From positions 3,100,001-3,164,000 of the forward strand of contig NZ_CP084222.1 in NCBI RefSeq assembly GCF_020268605.1: a DNA stretch of 64,000 nt, written 5' to 3'. Below the pieces are notes generated by a model. The model was given only the letters and a program-made list of their open reading frames with translations. It was not told where the DNA came from and searched no databases. Below, in pieces: positions 16,015 to 26,050 of this stretch; position 1 is the stretch's first letter, and every line of letters starts with the position of its first letter. This DNA comes from Arsenophonus apicola. Its GTDB lineage: Bacteria > Pseudomonadota > Gammaproteobacteria > Enterobacterales > Enterobacteriaceae. Made by a program: the position numbers and the translations under genes.

Positions 16015-17814
16015 TTAATCCCAACTTTTTGGTTGTCCACGCTCTTGCGTTATTTCTATTTCAAACAATTCTTCAAGCTCTCTACGCGCTTCTTTGATTC
16101 GCGTCGCTTGACCAATTTCTCCCTCACCCGCTTTGGGGGAATTTTCTTTAAATATTTTAACATCTAGTCGACGAAAATGCTGTTTTGCTCGATGAGCCTG
16201 ATGAGGATGTACACCTAGATTTATCAATGTCCGTTCACCCATCTCAAGAGCACTGACAAATGTTTCTCGGCAAAAATCCGTCACACCATTTTCTCTTAAT
16301 TGATGCGCTTCAAAACGTCCTCGTGCCCTCGCTATAATATGAAGATTAGGAAAATTAGCCTGACATAGATGAACAATCCCCATCACTTCTTCTGGGTTAT
16401 CGCTGGTAATAACAATCACACTGGCTTTTGCCGCACCTGCCGATCGCAATAATTGCAAATCTTGCGCATCACCATAATAAACTTTATAGCCATAGCGTCG
16501 CATAGTATGAATTGCACTAACATTTTGCTCCAATACCGTAATACGAATTTTATTGGCCATTAATAAACGACCAACAACTTGACCAACACGTCCAAACCCT
16601 ACCAAAATAACTTGCGGATCGGTATCCTCAACAAAAGGTTTTTCAAGCGGTTCATTACGGACATTATACCAGTGAGTCAGTAATTTGCTGATTAGCTGCA
16701 TTATCGGTGGCGTTGTCATCATAGATAAAGTAACAATAACTAATAACAACGACATCTGCTCATTATTTATGACTTTGACATTAATGGCAGTCGAAAAGAT
16801 AATAAATGCAAATTCACCGGCCTGACTCAACACTCCAGCAAAAAGTAGACGTGAAGAACGACGCACCTGCGCTAACCAACCTAAAATATAGAGAATAACA
16901 AATTTTAATATTACCAAGATCACAACACCGATAATTATTTCTAATAAATGTGACCAAAGGATGGCTAAATTTAGTGACATGCCAACAGAAATAAAAAACA
17001 AACCTAACAATAATCCTTTAAAAGGCTCTATGGTGATCTCTAACTCATGACGAAATTCTGTATCAGCCAGTAATACACCCGCCATAAATGTGCCCAGCGC
17101 CATAGAAAAACCCAGTTTTTCCATAAAAAAAGCCGCCCCTAATACGACAAGTAAAGAAGCGGCAGTAAATATTTCATGAATACCGGACTTGGCAACCAAA
17201 TGAAATAATGGCCGTAATAAATAGCGCCCTCCGACCCATAAACCAACAAAAGCCACTACTTTTAGCCCAATTTGATACCAATCGCTATCTGCTGTTCCGC
17301 TGGCAAGAAATGGAATAAGTGCCAATATCGGGATCACTGCCATATCTTGAAAAAGTAAAACGGAAAAACCTAACCGCCCACTTTCGGTATTATTCATGCT
17401 CCTTTCATGCATAATCTGTAAGGCAATTGCCGTTGATGACATGGCTAAGCCCAGCCCACCTACAACGGCGGCTTGCCAAGAAAAATGAATAATAATAAGC
17501 AAACCAGTAACTAATGCTGCTGTTATGATCACTTGAGCGGTGCCAATAATAAAAATTGAACGCCTTAATGTCCATAATTTAGTTGGATTAAGCTCCAGGC
17601 CAATTAAAAACATCAAAAAAACGATACCAAGTTCAGCGAAATGCATAATTTCATCAACATTTCTTATAAACCCGAGTACAAATGGCCCAATGACAATACC
17701 GGTTAATAGATATCCTAATACCGCCCCTAGACGAATTTTTTGGGCAATAGGGACCATAATGACCCCCGCAAGCAGGAATATCATAATAGAACGGAATAAA
17801 CTAAATTCTTCCAT
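16015..17814 (-). CDS. kefB: Glutathione-regulated potassium-efflux protein KefB
   Basis: Inner-membrane K+/H+ antiporter held closed by glutathione and opened by glutathione adducts, protecting against toxic electrophiles. The ATG complementary to 17812-17814 (MEEFSLFRS) has GGAGG upstream and gives 599 residues (E. coli 601); a longer frame would overlap kefG. About 12 membrane segments fill residues 1-385; a RCK/TrkA-N domain with GFGRVGQVVG starts near 400. It follows kefG by 2 bp, its ancillary subunit. Confidence 0.95.
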   Translation of the reverse strand: MEEFSLFRSIMIFLLAGVIMVPIAQKIRLGAVLGYLLTGIVIGPFVLGFIRNVDEIMHFAELGIVFLMFLIGLELNPTKLWTLRRSIFIIGTAQVIITAALVTGLLIIIHFSWQAAVVGGLGLAMSSTAIALQIMHERSMNNTESGRLGFSVLLFQDMAVIPILALIPFLASGTADSDWYQIGLKVVAFVGLWVGGRYLLRPLFHLVAKSGIHEIFTAASLLVVLGAAFFMEKLGFSMALGTFMAGVLLADTEFRHELEITIEPFKGLLLGLFFISVGMSLNLAILWSHLLEIIIGVVILVILKFVILYILGWLAQVRRSSRLLFAGVLSQAGEFAFIIFSTAINVKVINNEQMSLLLVIVTLSMMTTPPIMQLISKLLTHWYNVRNEPLEKPFVEDTDPQVILVGFGRVGQVVGRLLMANKIRITVLEQNVSAIHTMRRYGYKVYYGDAQDLQLLRSAGAAKASVIVITSDNPEEVMGIVHLCQANFPNLHIIARARGRFEAHQLRENGVTDFCRETFVSALEMGERTLINLGVHPHQAHRAKQHFRRLDVKIFKENSPKAGEGEIGQATRIKEARRELEELFEIEITQERGQPKSWD

Positions 17815-17816
17815 AA

Positions 17817-18365
17817 TTATAAACCTCCATGCTCTAAGGGTGATTTCAGCCAATCACGGTAGGCTTTAGCGCACTCCTGCATATCTTCCAGGGACTGTCT
17901 TCTTGCCATATAAATAATGACTGGCGATAACCACTGCATTTCACACATTAAAGCAATAAGTTCAAAAGGACGTAGCAATTCATTTAATGGAAAACGATTA
18001 TAACCACCGTATTGATAAGCTTCCTGAGGCTCTCCGGTGGTAATAACTGATCGCCAGTATTTTCCTTTCAGTTGTTTACTTTGCTCACAAACAAAATTTC
18101 GCGTTAATACTCTATCAAACCACTCTTTCAAAAGAGATGGACAACTATAGGTATAAAGCGGATGCTGAAAAATGATAATTTCGTGCTGAGAAAGTAACTT
18201 TCGTTCATAACTAGCATTAATAAAGTAGTCTGGATAAGTACCATACAAATCATGTATCACAACATTGTCTAAATCCTGCACATATTCAATGAGCATCTTA
18301 TTCGCCACAGATTCAGCAGGTTCAGGATGTGCATAGATAATGAGAATCTTGGGTGGTAGCGACAT
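17817..18365 (-). CDS. kefG: KefB ancillary flavoprotein KefG
   Basis: Quinone-oxidoreductase-like flavoprotein that binds KefB and is needed for full efflux activity. The start at MSLPPKILIIYAHPEP gives 182 residues (E. coli 184); an upstream in-frame start lacks a ribosome site. The flavodoxin-like motif IIFQHPLYTYSCPSLLKEW (about 85-103) is family-typical. The kefB Shine-Dalgarno is within its last codons, so the two are coupled. Confidence 0.95.
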   Translation of the reverse strand: MSLPPKILIIYAHPEPAESVANKMLIEYVQDLDNVVIHDLYGTYPDYFINASYERKLLSQHEIIIFQHPLYTYSCPSLLKEWFDRVLTRNFVCEQSKQLKGKYWRSVITTGEPQEAYQYGGYNRFPLNELLRPFELIALMCEMQWLSPVIIYMARRQSLEDMQECAKAYRDWLKSPLEHGGL

Positions 18366-18481
18366 AATTAGCTCCTCAAAAGCGTGCCAGAAGCACAATT
18401 TTTAGTTAACATACACACCAAAGGCCATTTATATTCTTTAAAATTATAAATGATTTAATATATTATCAAGATACGGTTTAT

Positions 18482-20416
18482 ATGATTGTATTTTCTTCAC
18501 TACAAATACGCTGTGGCATTCGGGTTTTATTAAATAATGCAACAGCTTCCATCACACCCGGCCAAAAAGTAGGCTTAATTGGCAAAAACGGCTGTGGAAA
18601 ATCGACTTTATTTTCTTCAATCAAAGGTGAAATGCAACCTGAAGCAGGAAGCATTACTTTTCCTGCAACTTGGGCTCTCGCTTGGGTCAATCAAGAAACA
18701 CCTGCCCTAAAAAAATCTGCCCTTGAATATGTGATTGATGGCGATCATGAATACCGCAAATTAGAAAAACAATTGCAACAAGCAAATGATAAAAATGATG
18801 GTCATGCTATTGCATTAATACATGGTCAACTGGATGCGATCAATGCCTGGACTATTCGCGCTCGTGCCTCTAGTTTATTACACGGTTTAGGTTTTTCCCA
18901 ATTACAAATAGAAGAACCTGTTAGCGCCTTTTCTGGTGGATGGCGGATGCGACTAAATCTAGCGCAAGCATTAATTTGCCGTTCTGATCTCTTGTTACTG
19001 GATGAACCGACTAATCATTTAGATTTAGATGCGGTTATTTGGTTAGAAAAATGGCTTAAAAATTATTCCGGTACGTTAATCCTGATTTCCCACGATAGAG
19101 ATTTTCTCGATCCTATCATTGACAAAGTGCTACATATTGAACAAGAAAACTTATTTGAATATACGGGTAATTATACTTCCTTTGAGCAACAAAGAGCGAC
19201 TAAATTAGCGCAGCAACAAGCGCTTTACGACAATCAACAGGAAAAAGTAACTCACTTAAAAAAATATATTGATCGCTTTCGTTATAAAGCGTCAAAAGCC
19301 AAACAAGCACAAAGCCGGATTAAAATGCTAGAGCGTATGGAATTAGTTGCCCCCGCTCACGTTGATAATCCTTTTCATTTTTCGTTTCGGCCACCCGATT
19401 GTTTGCCTAATCCATTGCTTAAAATGGAAAAAGTTAGCGCAGGTTATGGCGACAAGGTGATCTTAAAATCGATTAAACTTAATCTGGTTCCTGGTTCAAG
19501 AATTGGTTTACTCGGCCGTAACGGAGCGGGTAAATCAACTTTAATCAAGTTACTTTCTGGTGATCTATTACCGCAACAGGGGGAAATTTCCTTAGCTAAA
19601 GGCATTAAACTTGGATATTTCGCGCAACATCAATTAGATTATTTGCGCATAGATGAATCGCCTTTACAACATCTTAGTCGCCTTGCTGTGCAAGAAACTG
19701 AACAGCATATGCGCGACTATCTTGGTGGCTTTGGCTTTAAAGGCGACAAGGTAAATGAGCCTTGTAGACATTTTTCCGGCGGGGAAAAAGCGAGATTAGT
19801 ATTAGCCTTGATTGTCTGGCAGCGGCCCAATCTTCTGCTACTTGATGAACCAACTAACCATTTAGATTTGGATATGCGACAGGCATTAACAGAAGCATTG
19901 ATTGCATTTGATGGTGCCTTAATTGTTGTGTCTCATGATCGCCATTTACTACGCTCAACAACTGATGAGTTTTACCGTATTCATCAAGGTCAGGTTGAAC
20001 CTTTTGACGGTGATCTGGAAGATTATCAAAAATGGTTAACCGAACAGAATAAACAACAGCACCAACAAATTCGTCAAGAGCAGTTACAAGATAAGTTGCT
20101 ATCAGGTAACTTAACTGCCCAAGATCGTAAAGAACAAAAACGACGTGAAGCAGAATTCCGCCAACGCACGCAACCAATCAGAAAACAGTTATCAATGTTA
20201 GAACAAAAGATAACAAGTTTATCCAATCAATTAGTTCAAATTGAACAAAAATTGGCTGACAGTGATATTTATAACCACAATCGTAAATCTGAGCTTAACA
20301 ATTACCTAAGACAGCAAACTGAGACAAAATTCACATTAGAAGAAATTGAAACCGAGTGGTTAGCATGGCAAGAAACATTGGAAAATATGATAAAAGAGTT
20401 CGAATTTCAGGCATGA
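18482..20416 (+). CDS. yheS: ABC-F family ATPase YheS
   Basis: Soluble duplicated ABC ATPase of the ribosome-associated ABC-F family, without membrane segments. The 644 residues (E. coli 637) carry Walker A motifs GKNGCGKST (about 35) and GRNGAGKST (about 345), signatures FSGGWRMR and FSGGEKAR, and two LLLDEPTNHLDLD Walker B motifs, separated by the charged linker with a YRYKASKAKQAQSR-like stretch. The C-terminus (about 525-640) is coiled coil. Members relieve stalled ribosomes; the exact role is unproven. Divergent from kefG. Confidence 0.95.
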   Translation: MIVFSSLQIRCGIRVLLNNATASITPGQKVGLIGKNGCGKSTLFSSIKGEMQPEAGSITFPATWALAWVNQETPALKKSALEYVIDGDHEYRKLEKQLQQANDKNDGHAIALIHGQLDAINAWTIRARASSLLHGLGFSQLQIEEPVSAFSGGWRMRLNLAQALICRSDLLLLDEPTNHLDLDAVIWLEKWLKNYSGTLILISHDRDFLDPIIDKVLHIEQENLFEYTGNYTSFEQQRATKLAQQQALYDNQQEKVTHLKKYIDRFRYKASKAKQAQSRIKMLERMELVAPAHVDNPFHFSFRPPDCLPNPLLKMEKVSAGYGDKVILKSIKLNLVPGSRIGLLGRNGAGKSTLIKLLSGDLLPQQGEISLAKGIKLGYFAQHQLDYLRIDESPLQHLSRLAVQETEQHMRDYLGGFGFKGDKVNEPCRHFSGGEKARLVLALIVWQRPNLLLLDEPTNHLDLDMRQALTEALIAFDGALIVVSHDRHLLRSTTDEFYRIHQGQVEPFDGDLEDYQKWLTEQNKQQHQQIRQEQLQDKLLSGNLTAQDRKEQKRREAEFRQRTQPIRKQLSMLEQKITSLSNQLVQIEQKLADSDIYNHNRKSELNNYLRQQTETKFTLEEIETEWLAWQETLENMIKEFEFQA

Positions 20417-20502
20417 TTCAATGCAACGCTGATCTTCTTATATATGATTAATAAAACATCGCAAAGCAAAGCATAAATGGATGAGGCTTGTGCCGTCAGT
20501 CA

Positions 20503-21387
20503 CTACTCATCTAATTTGTTGATCATTAAACGGGCATTTATGATTAACGATCGGGCTTTTTCCTCGCGTTTTTGTAATAGCGCTAGGAATAATAAATCGG
20601 TCAGCGTGTTTTGTGCGGCACGAGAAGAAATTGATGAACTACGCCATTCATTTTCACTAGCGACACTTTCTAATACATAATCAGCTAACTTTACTAATGG
20701 AGTCTGTTGTTTATTACCAACAATAGCAATCACCTTAGCTCCATGTTGCTTAGCTATTGCTGCTGCCTCGCAAATATTTTTTCGCTTTCCACTAAATGAA
20801 ATAGCGATCTGAATATCTTTTGTAGTAAGGGTTAGCGCTGTTGTTATCTGAACATGGTGATCTAAATCAACTAGCGTAGTAATACCTATTTTTTGCAATT
20901 TATAATAGAGATCTTTGGCTACTAACGCTGACCCACCAATGCCAACAATCTGTACTCTTTGTGCATTATTAACCAATGTAGCAACTTTATTAAAAACCGA
21001 ATAATTAATTCGTCGTGTTGTTTCCATGACAGAATCAATTTTTTCTTGTGCCAGTTTCTGTGCAATAACCATCAAACTATCATTGCTGGCAATCTGATTA
21101 TGAATAACGTTATGCATTCGCTCAGTAACTACTTGCTTACGCCCTAGTTCTTCACTAATAGCCAGTTTTAAAGCCGGGAATCCCTTGACACCAACTTTCT
21201 GACTAAATTTAACAATAGCGGATTGACTGACACCTATTTGCTCTGCGATTTGTTGTGATGAAAGTAGTAATACCGTTTGTGGCTGTTCAAGAATAAAGGT
21301 CGCAATTTTCTGCTGATTTAACGCTAATTGAGGTAACAACCATGAAATTTTACTCAATATCGCCATGCTATACTTAAGATTACTCAT
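20503..21387 (-). CDS. murR: RpiR-family MurNAc-6P-responsive repressor MurR
   Basis: RpiR-family regulator of 294 residues: N-terminal HTH at about 30-75 (SSQQIAEQIGVSQSAIVKFSQKVG) and a C-terminal SIS sugar-phosphate domain at about 130-260 (VQIVGIGGSALVAKDLYYKL). It is divergent from murQ, and similarity to E. coli MurR supports repression of murQP relieved by MurNAc-6-phosphate. An internal Met at position 8 is an alternative start. In E. coli this locus is elsewhere, so here it is inserted in the yheS-yheT block. Confidence 0.88.
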   Translation of the reverse strand: MSNLKYSMAILSKISWLLPQLALNQQKIATFILEQPQTVLLLSSQQIAEQIGVSQSAIVKFSQKVGVKGFPALKLAISEELGRKQVVTERMHNVIHNQIASNDSLMVIAQKLAQEKIDSVMETTRRINYSVFNKVATLVNNAQRVQIVGIGGSALVAKDLYYKLQKIGITTLVDLDHHVQITTALTLTTKDIQIAISFSGKRKNICEAAAIAKQHGAKVIAIVGNKQQTPLVKLADYVLESVASENEWRSSSISSRAAQNTLTDLLFLALLQKREEKARSLIINARLMINKLDE

Positions 21388-21550
21388 AATATCAAGCTTA
21401 CCGATTAAAATAATTATGATAAATTATTCCTATTTTATTATCTATTATTCTAATCAATTAATAGCTGATTAAACAATAAATTAGCTAACAAAATATTATT
21501 TTCATTTTTCTCTTATTCTCTTATTACCATTAAAAAAGAATAGATTGCTT

Positions 21551-21593
21551 TGTGATCAATAACACACATAAAGAATAAATAATTCCTTAATAT
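21551..21593 (+). promoter_or_regulatory. Candidate CRP site and -10 of the murQ promoter
   Basis: TGTGATCAATAACACA (21551-21566) matches TGTGA-N6-TCACA at 9 of 10 positions. Its centre (21558.5) is 41.5 bp upstream of position 21600, the start expected from the -10-like TAATAT at 21588-21593, which is the geometry of a class II CRP-activated promoter. The murQ ATG follows at 21624. Known CRP dependence of E. coli murQP agrees. Confidence 0.65.
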
Positions 21594-21623
21594 CTCTTAA
21601 AAACGACATATAGGAAATATCCA

Positions 21624-22538
21624 ATGACATTAGATCTAAATAAAATGGTAACAGAAAGCCGTAACCCTGTTAGTAATAACATTGATACATTATCAACCTT
21701 AGATATATTAAAAATTATTAACCAGGAAGATAAGAAAGTGCCGATTGGTGTTGAACAAACGCTCGCTGAAATTGCGCTTGTTATTGACAAAGTTGCCTAT
21801 GCTTTTCAGCATAATGGTAGATTGTTTTACAGTGGTGCTGGCACTTCAGGCCGTTTAGGCATTTTAGATGCAAGTGAGTGTCCACCAACCTATGGCACTC
21901 CACGTGACATGGTAGTCGGTCTAATCGCAGGTGGACACCAAGCGATTCTACAAGCGGTAGAAAACGCTGAAGATAATCCTCAGCTTGGTGCGGATGATCT
22001 TAAAGCTTTTAATTTCAATCAAACAGATATTTTAGTTGGCATCGCTGCCAGTGGCCGCACACCTTATGTGCTAGGTGCAATGAACTATGCTAAAACGACA
22101 GGAGCAACTGTTGCCTGTATTAGTTGTAACCCCAACAGTGAAATGGTCAACATAGCAGATATTGCAATAACACCAATTGTTGGCCCTGAAGTGATCACTG
22201 GCTCTTCACGAATGAAAGCTGGCACGGCGCAAAAATTAATCCTTAATATGATAACGACAGGTGCCATGATACGAATTGGGAAAGTATACGGTAACCTCAT
22301 GGTAGATGTAGAAGCAACCAATGCTAAACTTATTGAACGGCAAAAACAGATTGTCATGGCTGCGACAGAGTGTGATAGAACAACAGCAGAACAAGCCCTT
22401 ATTGAATGTAATAACCATTGTAAAACCGCTATCGTTATGATCCTTACCGGTTTTAGTGCCCAGCAAGCTAAACAAATGTTAGCTGATAATCATGGTTTTA
22501 TTCGTGCCGCCTTAAAACAGCATACTGGCCATCAATAA
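21624..22538 (+). CDS. murQ: N-acetylmuramic acid 6-phosphate etherase
   Basis: Cytoplasmic etherase that removes D-lactate from MurNAc-6-phosphate to give GlcNAc-6-phosphate, part of cell-wall sugar recycling. The 304-residue protein has the SIS domain with SGAGTSGRLGILDASECPPTYG (about 70-91) and the later motif GSSRMKAGTAQKLILN (about 193-208); glutamates of the first motif are the family's catalytic residues. It is the first gene of murQP, 21 bp before murP. Confidence 0.95.
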   Translation: MTLDLNKMVTESRNPVSNNIDTLSTLDILKIINQEDKKVPIGVEQTLAEIALVIDKVAYAFQHNGRLFYSGAGTSGRLGILDASECPPTYGTPRDMVVGLIAGGHQAILQAVENAEDNPQLGADDLKAFNFNQTDILVGIAASGRTPYVLGAMNYAKTTGATVACISCNPNSEMVNIADIAITPIVGPEVITGSSRMKAGTAQKLILNMITTGAMIRIGKVYGNLMVDVEATNAKLIERQKQIVMAATECDRTTAEQALIECNNHCKTAIVMILTGFSAQQAKQMLADNHGFIRAALKQHTGHQ

Positions 22539-22559
22539 TCGTTTTAAAGGAAAAGAACC

Positions 22560-24022
22560 ATGGCAAAAATAACTAATGAAATGCTAAAACAAATACTGGC
22601 AACTATTGGTGGCGCTAAAAATATTATTCAGTACGGCAACTGTATGACACGCTTACGTATCTCGTTGCATGACATACAACTAGTTGACAAAAATCGCCTC
22701 AAACAAATTCCCGGTGTTTTAGGATTATTGAAAGTGATAAACAACTACAAATTATATTAGGTCCAGGTAAGGCACAAACAGCTAATGATATGATAAAACA
22801 ATTATTAGCAAACAGCTCTGAGACAGAAACAATATTACCCGCTAGCAATGATTTACAAAAAATTGCTGCTGACAACAAAAAACAATTAAAAACCAAACAA
22901 ACTAGTGTTGTGCATAAATTTTTATCCACTTTTGCCACCATCTTTACCCCACTGATACCGGGTTTCATTGCCGTTGGTTTATTACTTGGCTTCGCAACAT
23001 TGGCCAAACAAGTATACTATCCAGCGGGTCTACCCACTGAGGCAACACAACAGACTTTTCTTGTTCACTTAATACTTTATATGTCTGTCTTTAGCAAAGG
23101 CCTTTATGCTTTTCTAGGGATCTTGATTGGTTACAATACGCAAAAAGTTTTTGGCGGTTCAGGTATTAATGGTGCCATTATTGCGTCACTTTTTATTCTA
23201 GGCTACGATCCGCACGCAACAACAGGCTTCTTCTCCAATATGAGCACCTTTTTCAATTACACCATTGATCCTCGGGGTAACATTATTGGTATTTTACTCG
23301 CTTGTATCTGTGGTGCCTGGGTTGAGCAACAAATCAGGAAAATTATTCCTGCCAACTTAGATATGATACTGACTTCAGCAATCACATTGCTTATTGTTGG
23401 CGCCATTACCTACACCATTATTATGCCGATTGGCAGCTATTTGTTTACTGGTATGTCCTGGTTATTTATACACTTAAATGGCAATCCATTTGGTACCGCT
23501 ATATTGGCGGGTCTATTTTTGATCGCGGTTGTTTTTGGTGTCCATCAAGGTTTTATTCCGGTATATTTCGCATTAATGGAGACACAAGGGTTTAATCCTC
23601 TTTTCCCAATCCTGGCTATGGCTGGCGGCGGTCAGATTGGTGCAGCATTAGCGCTCTATATTAAATCAGCTAAGGATTCTAGCTTACGAAATCAGATACG
23701 CGGGGCAATAATCCCAGGCATATTAGGTATTGCTGAGCCTTTAATCTATGGTGTGACGCTACCGCGCATTAAACCTTTTATAACTGCTTGTTTAGGCGGC
23801 GCCGCTGGTGGTTTTTTTATCGGATTAGTTGCCTGGTTAGGTCAACCAATTGGCCTCAATTCGGTTTTCGGTCCATCCGGATTAATTGCTATTCCATTGA
23901 TGACATCTACAACTGGGATTTTTAACGGTATACTTATCTATATTGCTGGCTTACTGATTTCCTATTTATTTGGTTTTATTTTTACTTATTTGTTCGCTAG
24001 TAAAAATGCCGAACTAAATTAA
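22560..24022 (+). pseudogene. murP: MurNAc-specific PTS EIIBC component MurP, frameshifted
   Basis: MurP imports and phosphorylates MurNAc, using the glucose EIIA. The EIIB part opens at 22560 with the phosphorylated cysteine in YGNCMTRLR (Cys28), but the frame stops after 66 codons. Homology continues in the next frame from about 22724 (IIESDKQLQ, then LGPGKA) through the whole EIIC domain to 24022 with about ten membrane segments. One missing base near 22723 explains this; with it the protein would be about 487 residues (E. coli 474). Without repair or frameshifting the transporter is lost, although an internal start at 22790 could make EIIC alone. Confidence 0.88.
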
Positions 24023-24023
24023 T

Positions 24024-24049
24024 GCAAAAAAGGGGCTGCCCTTTTTTGC
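24024..24049. terminator. Bidirectional terminator between murP and the LysE-type gene
   Basis: GCAAAAAAGGG and CCCTTTTTTGC form an 11-bp stem with a 4-nt loop (24024-24049), with the A and T runs within the arms so that it works on both strands. It lies directly between the convergent gene ends at 24022 and 24054. Confidence 0.85.
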
Positions 24050-24053
24050 ATCA

Positions 24054-24656
24054 CTATTGCAACCAAATAAAAGGAATACAAGCGAGGGTAAAAATACTCA
24101 TTGTAATATTAAAAATAAACCAAGCATTCCGCCCGCGAAGCAGGATACCGATTAACGAACCAAAGCCAACCCAGATAAAACCACCGATTAAATTGACAAT
24201 CAACATAACAAAACTTATGATCAGAATCGAGTTAACGTAGTTATCAGCCACACTATAACTACTAACCGCCCCTAACCCCATCATCCATGCCTTGGGATTC
24301 AAGAATTGTAATAAACTCCCTTGATACCATTTAATTGATTTAGCAACTTGAGACTCTGTATTAAGTTGCACATGGTGGGATGTAGCGAGTTTCCAAGCAA
24401 GCCATAATAAATAAAAACTCCCAACGAGTTTCATTATAATTTGTAACACTGGCGAAACCAGTAAAAGAACAGCAAGACCACCAGCAGAAATAAATAGTAT
24501 ACTCTGGATACCTAATATTACGCCGAATATTAAAGGTATTGAACGCCGTAAACCATACTGAGCCCCTGATGACGTAAATAATAAATTATTTGGACCAGGA
24601 GTAATCGCCACAATAAATAAAAAAGTAAATAGCGCAAAAATCAGCCCATGACTCAT
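24054..24656 (-). CDS. LysE/RhtB family amino-acid exporter
   Basis: Inner-membrane protein of 200 residues with about six membrane segments. It begins with the family signature: a first helix followed by TPGPNNL (about 20-26) and a glycine-rich second helix (FGVILGIQ). LysE/RhtB proteins export amino acids such as homoserine, threonine or lysine; the substrate here cannot be read. It stands alone, convergent with murP and divergent from yheT. Confidence 0.88.
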   Translation of the reverse strand: MSHGLIFALFTFLFIVAITPGPNNLLFTSSGAQYGLRRSIPLIFGVILGIQSILFISAGGLAVLLLVSPVLQIIMKLVGSFYLLWLAWKLATSHHVQLNTESQVAKSIKWYQGSLLQFLNPKAWMMGLGAVSSYSVADNYVNSILIISFVMLIVNLIGGFIWVGFGSLIGILLRGRNAWFIFNITMSIFTLACIPFIWLQ

Positions 24657-24755
24657 TTAAGATCCTTTGATTAACTATGATTAATCTTTTTTCATATTAA
24701 AAATAACAATATATTATCAGAATATATGTAAAATTAATTATTTAGATTTACAATT

Positions 24756-25730
24756 ATGAGTAAAAATTTTCAACCAATAAATTGGGCTAAAAACCCTCAT
24801 TTACAAACACTATTACCCCGTATTGTGAGGAAAAAGCCGCAAATCAAACCACTATGGCAACGCCTCGAATTGCCTGATGGTGATTTTATTGATCTCGCTT
24901 GGAGTGAAGATCCTCAATCTGCAAAACATAAACCTCGGCTAGTCATTTTTCACGGCTTAGAAGGCAGCTTTAGAAGTCCATATGCCCATGGCATGTTGGA
25001 AGCGACGAAAAAAAGAGGATGGCTCGGTGTAATTATGCATTTTCGTGGCTGTAGTGGAGAACCAAATCGGCAAAAACGTATTTATCATTCCGGTGAAATT
25101 ACCGATGCCCGTTACTTCCTCAAATGGCAGAAAACAATTTACGGTCAAGTACCAATTGCCGCTGTTGGCTACTCGCTTGGTGGTAATATGTTAGCTTGCT
25201 ATTTAGCTGAAACTGGGCAATATGCTGATGTTAATGCCGGAGTCATTGTTTCTGCTCCTTTAATGTTAGAACCTTGTTCAATTCGTTTAGAAAAAGGGAT
25301 TTCACAATTTTATGAACGTTATTTACTAAATGGCCTTAAACGTAATGCAACACGCAAACTCATTCGCTACCCAGGTTCATTACCGCTTAATTTGCTACAA
25401 CTAAAAAAACTAAAACGGCTGCGTGATTTTGATAATGTCGTTACGGCAAAAATACACGGTTTTAAAGATGCGACGGATTATTATAATCAATGTAGTGCTC
25501 TGCCTCGGTTACCCAATATCCGTGTGCCAACACTGATTATTCATGCAAAAGATGATCCTTTTATGGCGCCTGAAGTTGTACCAAATATCACCCAATTACC
25601 TGCTAATATCGAGTATCAAATAACAGAACATGGTGGTCACGTTGGGTTTGTTAGTGGCACATTAAAACAACCTCAAATGTGGCTTGAGCAACGTATACCT
25701 GATTGGTTAACCCCATATCTGGAGCCGTAA
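24756..25730 (+). CDS. yheT: YheT alpha/beta hydrolase
   Basis: Alpha/beta hydrolase of the UPF0017/ABHD1-3 type, 324 residues (E. coli 340). HGLEGS (about 66-71) is the oxyanion-side motif, GYSLGGN (about 143-149) carries the nucleophilic serine, and the acid and histidine are likely in HAKDDPF and EHGGHVGF near the C-terminus. Natural substrate unknown. Followed after 3 bp by yheU and then prkB, as in E. coli. Confidence 0.93.
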   Translation: MSKNFQPINWAKNPHLQTLLPRIVRKKPQIKPLWQRLELPDGDFIDLAWSEDPQSAKHKPRLVIFHGLEGSFRSPYAHGMLEATKKRGWLGVIMHFRGCSGEPNRQKRIYHSGEITDARYFLKWQKTIYGQVPIAAVGYSLGGNMLACYLAETGQYADVNAGVIVSAPLMLEPCSIRLEKGISQFYERYLLNGLKRNATRKLIRYPGSLPLNLLQLKKLKRLRDFDNVVTAKIHGFKDATDYYNQCSALPRLPNIRVPTLIIHAKDDPFMAPEVVPNITQLPANIEYQITEHGGHVGFVSGTLKQPQMWLEQRIPDWLTPYLEP

Positions 25731-25733
25731 TTT

Positions 25734-25976
25734 ATGATCATTCCATGGCAACAACTAGCAGCGGATACTTTAAATAATTTGATCGAAAGCTTTGTCTTAC
25801 GAGAAGGAACAGATTACGGTAAAGATGAGAAAACACTGGATGAAAAAGTTGAGGATATTAAGCAGCAATTACGATTAGGAAGTGTTGTGCTTGTCTGGTC
25901 TGAATTGCATGAAACGATAAATATTTTGCCAAAAACACAATTAGATCCTTTAATAACTGTATATATTACTATCTAA
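25734..25976 (+). CDS. yheU: YheU family protein
   Basis: Conserved small protein of unknown function (UPF0270), 80 residues against 72 in E. coli. The signature segment ENLIESFVLREGTDYG-type is present (NNLIESFVLREGTDYG, about 14-29), as is LVWSELHETINI. It starts 3 bp after yheT, so is probably coupled. Confidence 0.93.
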   Translation: MIIPWQQLAADTLNNLIESFVLREGTDYGKDEKTLDEKVEDIKQQLRLGSVVLVWSELHETINILPKTQLDPLITVYITI

Positions 25977-26050
25977 AAATAAATTTTACGTTATTGTAAT
26001 TAATGTGTTAAAACATTGTGTTATCTAAGTGCGTAATGGAAGCTATTTAT

